Source of the DNA: Novibacillus thermophilus
GTDB lineage: Bacteria; Bacillota; Bacilli; Thermoactinomycetales; Novibacillaceae
DNA: 64,000 nucleotides
Reading direction: 5' to 3'
Assembly (NCBI RefSeq): GCF_002005165.1
Contig: NZ_CP019699.1
Location: forward strand, 2,046,001 to 2,110,000
Shown here: positions 58,459 through 64,000 of the stretch, piece by piece
How the letters are laid out: each line of letters opens with the position of its first letter
How positions within the stretch are numbered: position 1 is the stretch's first letter
Notes under the pieces: generated by a model
Told to the model about the DNA's origin: nothing
The model's input: the letters and a program-made list of their open reading frames with translations, nothing else
Database searches by the model: none
Position numbers and translations under genes: made by a program

Positions 58459-61400
58459 TTATGGCCACTTTTGGATCAAACTGTCCGCACACGCTTGAAG
58501 GGTGTCATGCGCCCTCTCAGACATCAACTCATGATCTCGTTGATAATCGAGCAGTCGTTTAAAGCTTTTCATATGTTTTTTGGCCTTTTCCGTCATTCGG
58601 TTTTTTTCGTAGTGCCCCACAGCGGTCAAATGAATCGTTAAGGTCCGAGCCACGTCGTCATTTACGATGTCTCCTTCTTCCGTGAATCTTTCAATTAGTG
58701 CCAACATGTGGGCGATATCTTCCGCGCCGTCTTCAGTCGTGCCTGTTATGACGTCAAGCCCGTCGAATACGAATGTGCCTCCCTTTATATCGATTTTTGC
58801 GATGTGCTTCGTATGTTCTAATCCTCTTATGTGGTAAGTGGTTTGCCGGTCACCTTTGGAATAAATTCTGTAGTTCTCATCTACTAACTGATCATCGATG
58901 TAGACGTCTATGAGCGCATCTCGTGTTGCACCGAATAAATTAAAACCCGATCCTTCAAATTGGAAGATCATCGCACTCGTTGAATGGTTCCCCACGTCCC
59001 TCTCATCAAGCGCGAAGTTGGTCCCCTCATTTGTGTTGTTTGCGGAGTCTGTTGTCGTAATTTCAGCTCGGTTAAAGCTCGTATATTTGTCTTTTGCTAC
59101 GACTTGGAGGGTGTGCTCTTCGTCTTCAAGGTTTTCGGCGGACCAGACCATTTGGATCATTTCACTGTTGTTGAAGTAATTCGCTTCACCGACGAGTTCT
59201 CCATCCAAATAGACATCGGCCTTTCCGTTTGCCGGATTGGTCACACCATACAGCCTGATTTCTGTACCTTTAAAAGTAATCTCAAAAGAGGCGCCGTTCG
59301 ATCCCCATGCATTCACATCGTTTGAAGACCAATTCCCCGAATAAAATACTTTGTGTAACGTTCCTCGTTTCGTCGTTGAATCGCTATGGCGCACCGTTAC
59401 CCCGTTCCACACAGGTAAATCGGTCTCTGCCGTCATGAGGGTACGATTAAAATGGGCGTATCCAGTTTGAGAGTAGTCCCATTTTCCAACGTATCCGATG
59501 GGATGATTGGCATCGAGGTCGGTGAACGCTTCTTCTTCCGAATCGTATATCTTCCCTTGGGCATTGTCGTATTTGTGAGAGGCGTAGGCATACCCTTCGA
59601 TCGGCTCCACTTTTAAATTGTCAAACAGGGTTTCATAGTAACCTGACCCTAGCACAGCCCGCCCGGCCATGACAGTGGCGTCTTTGTCCGTATAAGAAGC
59701 AATTGCTTCTCCGTCAAGGTAAAGCGTGAAGACATTTTCCTTTGCTTCCAACGCTAAGTTGTGCCAAACCTCTTGGTCGAACCCCTCGATCGTTCCTTTT
59801 TTGACGACGTTTCCTAATTTAAGCATTTCGTACTTTCCGTCTGAATAGATTCGGGCATTGTATGTGGCACTGGAATCTTGGCTGCCGGTTTTCACTTGGC
59901 GAACGCCAATGAGGGCGTAATTCGGCCGGTCCCTTTCTTCTGGTGTATAAGTGTCCAGTAAAAAGTCGTAGGACACTTTATAGTTAACCCAGCGAAAATC
60001 ACCGAAGATCGTGTGAGGGTTACTGTTTGATTTTTCGCCGTCTTCTCCTCCCCAGACGGCCCACTCTGCACCAATAATGTCCGGGGTGATTTTTTGTTGC
60101 AACATGTTTCCGTGGGCGTCAGCGTCCGGTATTTCTCGTTTTGTGCGTTTTGCGCTCCCTTTGGAAACAGGTTTTGTGGCCTCCTTCACGACCTCAAATG
60201 CACCGCGTTGATCCGTCGTATAACGCGGAGTGCCCCCGCGCCGATCCACGTAATCTCTACCTTGCTCATCGACAGGATAGTGATCGTATTCAAAATCATC
60301 GGTATACGGCAACGGCATGATCGTATCGTCTGAAAGATCGACTGGTTGTGAATCGTATTCAAAGCCTTCTATTTCAGATTTTTTATCTAGCGTAGATATC
60401 GTGACGATGGAATAAGGTTTGACTTCAATTGCGTATTCACCGTCGTTCGGCGTGACGACATCAATATTTTTAAACCAGTTGGCATCATAAGCCTGTCCTT
60501 CATCCGGACCGCGCGTTTCCCAAACGTACACAGGCGCATTTTCTTTTCCGCTCAAGTTTTTAGCCTGAATTTTGTATTGACGTGTCTGCTTTGTATTGTT
60601 GGCAAAGACGGTCGTGTAATCATCCGTTTCAGGGTCTTTTAATGTCATGTAATGGTGTGTACTCGTGTCGACATCGACACCACCGTCAAAGAACTCCCCG
60701 TCACTGTAAGTGGCACCTTCCACGTACATCCACCGCTCGTTTTCAGGTGTCGTAGGGTCATCGTATCCGACAAAGTTCATCACGTGGCGTACCCCTAAGA
60801 TGCCGCCGTCGATTTCGTAGAAACCGGACCACGGATCAGAGGCGTTGATGAGGTGTTTTGGATGATAGGAAGAACCTTCGTAAAAGGCAGATACCGATGG
60901 TTGAAAATCGAATGAAACTGCTCGCAACGGACGGTTGCCGGCTCCTGTCCAGGAATACACTGAAATAATGCGTGACGTCACATCAACGATTCCAGCACGG
61001 CCCCTAGCCCGCCGTAATGGGGCTCCATATTAAGGCGGTAGCGGGCGTTGATCATCGGGGCAATCCCCTCGGATACCCAAACTTCTTTCGGCTCTTTGCC
61101 TTCCGAGATCAATTTGTGTTGCAATTGATTCAGCTCATCGGAACCCGTCAACCCATAGTGGGAGCTAATGACATCGATTTCATCGATTAAATCTGGGTGA
61201 TTGAGCAAGGTGCGGCTGATCGTTTCCGTATCGCGATAACCGTCTGCGGCGACGAGTTTAATGTCTTTGTAGTCTGCTTCGTAGTTCGGCTCTTCTTTTA
61301 TTCTCTTCGTAAAGTATTTCAGCCATTCAACTTCGTTTCGTCCATTATTGTGTATAGCTCTTTCATTTTGCGAGATGCCGATGTAATCTAACTTAAATCC

Positions 61401-61949
61401 GTACTCTTCGTAAACGGCATCGATCGTCTGTTTGTACCATTGATAGCGGTTTTCATAATCTTTGTTCGCCGCACCATTCCATGTCCAGCGCGGTTCACCC
61501 CAACGTAAAATTTCTGTCGTGATCTGCGGGTTAATCGACTTGGCATCTGCGGCAAATTGGAACCCAGCCCCTCTCAACACATTTGCGGGCTCATCGGCGT
61601 AACGCATCGTCGCCGGTTCTGTTCCCGAAGATGAGTCAACGTCGGCTCCCAGCTCTACCTTAACATGTGTGAGGCCAGCACCTGTATCTTTATTGAACAG
61701 CTGATTCATTATGTCCCAATATTTTTCTGGATGTTCTTCTTTGTAATCCAACAATAAGCGCGTCGTATTATTAGCTGTGACGGTGCCGAAACCTTTAAAT
61801 CGGTGATAAGGGTTGACATTACGGCCATCAATGGTAATCGTTTTTGTCACGACTTCCGCTTTAGCTTCGTTCGAAGGGACAAAGGGAACTGAACTGAAAA
61901 GCAAACTAATGATGCACACCCACCCCATGGCTGTTCGCTTATTCACCAT
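58459..61949 (-). CDS. Secreted GH59-type galactosidase (galactocerebrosidase-like) with FIMAH-like C-terminus, frameshifted as sequenced
   Basis: ATG at 61949 after AAAGGAAGG, signal peptide ending near AEA. GH59 pattern: GFGTVTANN, then GLTHVKVELGADVD, acid/base Glu in SQNERAI and nucleophile Glu in VWVSEG. After the TIM barrel come a beta domain, a lectin-like (LamG) domain, two further beta-sandwich domains and a FIMAH-like helical module (last 90 residues). As sequenced it breaks near 60978-61004; one base added to CCCC at 61001-61004 (plus strand) gives GGLGGRAGIVDVTSRI and 1163 residues. Likely cleaves beta-galactosides in plant arabinogalactan-like glycans; substrate inferred. Confidence 0.82.
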
Positions 61950-61998
61950 CGACTTGTCCTTCCTTTCTTCTCAATCTCTTAACGTCAAAGGCCCTAGT

Positions 61999-62012
61999 TG
62001 TTATCGCTTTCA
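61999..62012 (-). promoter_or_regulatory. cre (CcpA) site before the GH59 gene
   Basis: TGTTATCGCTTTCA matches all 14 positions of the cre consensus TGWNANCGNTNWCA. It lies 50 bp before the GH59 start codon and 187 bp before the divergent isomerase gene, so CcpA may control either. Confidence 0.75.
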
Positions 62013-62198
62013 TTTTTTCATATTGTCTTCTGTTTTTCATGCGACGATTTTGACTTTTTTTACGAATTTTTTACCTCTTTTATTTAGACAAGACAAAGGC
62101 AAAAAATTATAGAAATAAATCAAAATAGTGTTATAGATGAAAAAGAGTGTTTGTTTACAATGAACATGAACATTCGGTGATCGATTGGTGAGGGAAAA

Positions 62199-62969
62199 AT
62201 GTTAAAAACAGGATTGTGTTCGGTGACATTCAGAAAATTTAGCGCGGAGAAAATCGTCGAATTGGCTGCAAAAGCGGGCTTGGAAGGAATTGAATGGGGC
62301 GGGGACGTCCACGTTCCTCCCGGAAACTTTATTCGTGCCGCTGAAGTGGGCAAAATGACGAGAGAGGCCGGTTTAGAAGTGGTTTCATACGGTTCGTATT
62401 ACCGAGTAGGGTGCGGGGATGAGAATGAAGCTGCTTTTGAGACCGTGCTGGAAACCGCTGTTCAGATGAAAGCGCCCGCGATTCGCGTTTGGGCGGGCAA
62501 CCGCGGGTCGGATGAGGCGGATGAGGAGGACTGGGAAAGAGTCGTAATCGATTCCAAACGAATGGCCTCTTTGGCGGAAATGAAAGGGCTCTCTGTCAAT
62601 TATGAATATCACGGTGGAACGCTAACGGATACGAAAGAAAGTGCGTTGCGCCTCATGAAGGAGGTGAATCACCATCGTTTAGGCATTTACTGGCAACCTG
62701 CGGTCGGACAGGATATACGATCGCGCCTTGCAAGTATTCAAGACATCCGACGTTGGCTTGCGCATGTGCACGTTTTTCATTGGGACCAAAAACAGAACCG
62801 ACTTCCGCTCGTAGAAGGAGTAGCAGAATGGGAGCACTATCTGTCGTTACTGATGGATACAAAATTCGACCGTTACGTAATGTTAGAGTTCGTAAAGGAA
62901 GACAATCCCGAACAGTTTTTGCAAGATGCTAAAGTTTTAAAAGAACTCGTTCAAGAGCAAACCCGATGA
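62199..62969 (+). CDS. Sugar phosphate isomerase/epimerase family protein (xylose isomerase-like TIM barrel)
   Basis: 256 residues, ATG 62199 after GTGAGGGA. AP-endonuclease-2/xylose-isomerase-like barrel: FSAEKIVELAAKAGLEGIEWGGD near the start, metal ligands suggested by NYEYHGG, the HVHVFHW strand and MLEFV near the end. Cytoplasmic. Members isomerise or epimerise sugars or inositols. Divergent from the GH59 gene and followed by an ABC permease 98 bp on, so it probably processes a sugar set free by the secreted glycosidases. Precise reaction unknown. Confidence 0.82.
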   Translation: MLKTGLCSVTFRKFSAEKIVELAAKAGLEGIEWGGDVHVPPGNFIRAAEVGKMTREAGLEVVSYGSYYRVGCGDENEAAFETVLETAVQMKAPAIRVWAGNRGSDEADEEDWERVVIDSKRMASLAEMKGLSVNYEYHGGTLTDTKESALRLMKEVNHHRLGIYWQPAVGQDIRSRLASIQDIRRWLAHVHVFHWDQKQNRLPLVEGVAEWEHYLSLLMDTKFDRYVMLEFVKEDNPEQFLQDAKVLKELVQEQTR

Positions 62970-63067
62970 ACGACAGAAGGTCGAGTACGAAAAAGCTGAC
63001 AATAGTAAAGTCAACGTCGTGTTAGATACCGCTATATAACACCGTGGAAAAAAGAGGTGAATTCTCA

Positions 63068-64000
63068 TTGAGGCCTAAAGCAGAGGGACCGGTACTGCCA
63101 CAAATGTTGTCATTAAAAAAGAAAAAGTCACCGTTGGATCGGAAGGAGGCCTTCACAGGGTTTCTTTTCGTGGCTCCGTTACTCCTGGGGATTTGCGTAC
63201 TAACCTTAATCCCTGTAATCGCTACGTTTGCACTCAGTTTCACCGAGTGGAATTTTATTGCGGGTATCGAGCAATTACAGTGGGTAGGGTTGGAAAATTT
63301 TCAACAGTTGGCACAAGATACGGTGTTCTTAAAATCTTTGGCCAACAATGCCATTTTTATGTTGACGACACCGATCTGCATGATAATATCTCTGTTGCTC
63401 GCGATTATCATTAACAAATACGTTTACATGAAAGATTACTTTAAAGTGGTGTATTTTTTGCCCTATGTCTCAAGTGTCGTGGCTGTTGCCGTTGTGTGGC
63501 AGGTCTTATTTCACCCATCTGCTGGTCCGATTAACCAGTTCCTGATGGCTTTAGGGATTGACAATCCGCCCAAATGGATTGCCGATCCACAGTTTGCGCT
63601 TGTATCTGTCATGTCCATACACGTGTGGATTTCAATAGGATTTAACATGATTGTTTACATAGCCGGGTTGCAAACGCTTCCTAAAGAGTTGTACGAAGCA
63701 GCTGACATGGACGGTGCCAACGTCTGGGTCAAATTGAGGTACATTACATTTCCGCTACTGTCTCCGACGTCATTTTTTTTACTGGTTACAGGCATTATCT
63801 CGACTTTTAAAGTGTTCGATTTGATTGCCGTTTTAACCCAAGGAGGCCCGATGCACGCCACAAGCGTCATTGTTTGGGACTTGTACGAAACGGCCTTTAT
63901 CCATTTGGATATCGGTTACGCCTCGTCCATGGCTTTCGTGTTGTTCTTGTTCGTCATCTTGATCACACTCATTCAGTGGATAGGTCAAAAAAAATGGGTG
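63068..64000 (+). CDS. Sugar ABC transporter permease, MalF type (3' end outside the window)
   Basis: 311 codons from TTG 63068, with GAGGTG eight bases upstream; open to the last base. Starts MRPKAEGPVLPQM, then AFTGFLFVAPLLLGICVLTL (first membrane span), and several further spans. The EAA loop for ATPase contact is present: LPKELYEAADMDGANVWVKLRYITFPLL near residues 210-240. This is a MalF/MsmF-like subunit of a carbohydrate importer; the second permease and binding protein should follow downstream. Most likely takes up oligosaccharides or galactose/rhamnose compounds released by the secreted enzymes. Confidence 0.92.
   Translation, partial: MRPKAEGPVLPQMLSLKKKKSPLDRKEAFTGFLFVAPLLLGICVLTLIPVIATFALSFTEWNFIAGIEQLQWVGLENFQQLAQDTVFLKSLANNAIFMLTTPICMIISLLLAIIINKYVYMKDYFKVVYFLPYVSSVVAVAVVWQVLFHPSAGPINQFLMALGIDNPPKWIADPQFALVSVMSIHVWISIGFNMIVYIAGLQTLPKELYEAADMDGANVWVKLRYITFPLLSPTSFFLLVTGIISTFKVFDLIAVLTQGGPMHATSVIVWDLYETAFIHLDIGYASSMAFVLFLFVILITLIQWIGQKKWV

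Overview
The window reads as a chromosomal segment of a spore-forming, medium-GC Firmicute of the Bacillales (Thermoactinomycetaceae or a relative; the genus is not proven here). The reasons are spmA/spmB, the acuABC-acsA-tyrS-rpsD neighbourhood known from Bacillus, a T-box in front of tyrS, a GlcT-type antitermination target, CcpA-like cre sites and yhaO-yhaN. SD sequences are strong, and GTG or TTG starts are common. No tRNA, rRNA or CRISPR array was found.

Layout. 1-2874: the tail of a type III-B (Cmr) CRISPR effector operon, with partial cmr3, then cmr4, cmr5 and a cmr6 carrying a long charged C-terminal extension. 3138-7368: a DUF4352-type lipoprotein and pyruvate carboxylase. 7743-13426: a nucleoside-scavenging operon (DeoC-like aldolase, GntR/UTRA regulator, PfkB sugar kinase, two nucleoside hydrolases, NupC-type transporter). 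13453-15989: acuC, acuB and acuA on the minus strand. 16236-21448: spmA, spmB, an S66 peptidase and a tandem-duplicated S13 D,D-carboxypeptidase, probably for spore cortex. 21553-24482: an alpha/beta hydrolase and acsA. 24618-26195 and 34603-36181: two inverted copies of one insertion sequence. They bracket two class A penicillin-binding proteins, tyrS with its T-box, and rpsD with its leader.

36407-40618: a stand-alone trpB, then a GlcT-controlled PTS operon (EIIA, antiterminator, EIIBC). 40988-42018: a three-gene, translationally coupled operon resembling the split sigma factor SigO/RsoA with a YvrJ-like protein between. 42488-44088: a PhoD-type phosphatase, followed by a gene-poor kilobase with a histidine-kinase remnant. 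45163-49968: yhaO and yhaN. 50334-64000: a secreted glycan-degradation island with two GH78 alpha-L-rhamnosidases, a GH59-type galactosidase, a sugar isomerase-like protein and the start of a sugar ABC permease. The three enzymes share a helical FIMAH-like module, and cre-like sites precede two of the transcription units.

One pattern cuts across the window. Six long genes (dacB-like, pbp, phoD, both rhamnosidases, GH59) are each broken once, and each is restored by adding one base to a G or C run of three to five. That looks more like systematic homopolymer undercalling than gene decay, so these genes are annotated as full length with the break stated. The most biologically unusual items are the hydrolase-kinase-aldolase nucleoside route, the two-domain S13 enzyme with a degenerate second half, the split-sigma operon, the extended Cmr6, and the insertion sequence with doubled end repeats and a 27-bp hairpin arm behind its transposase.
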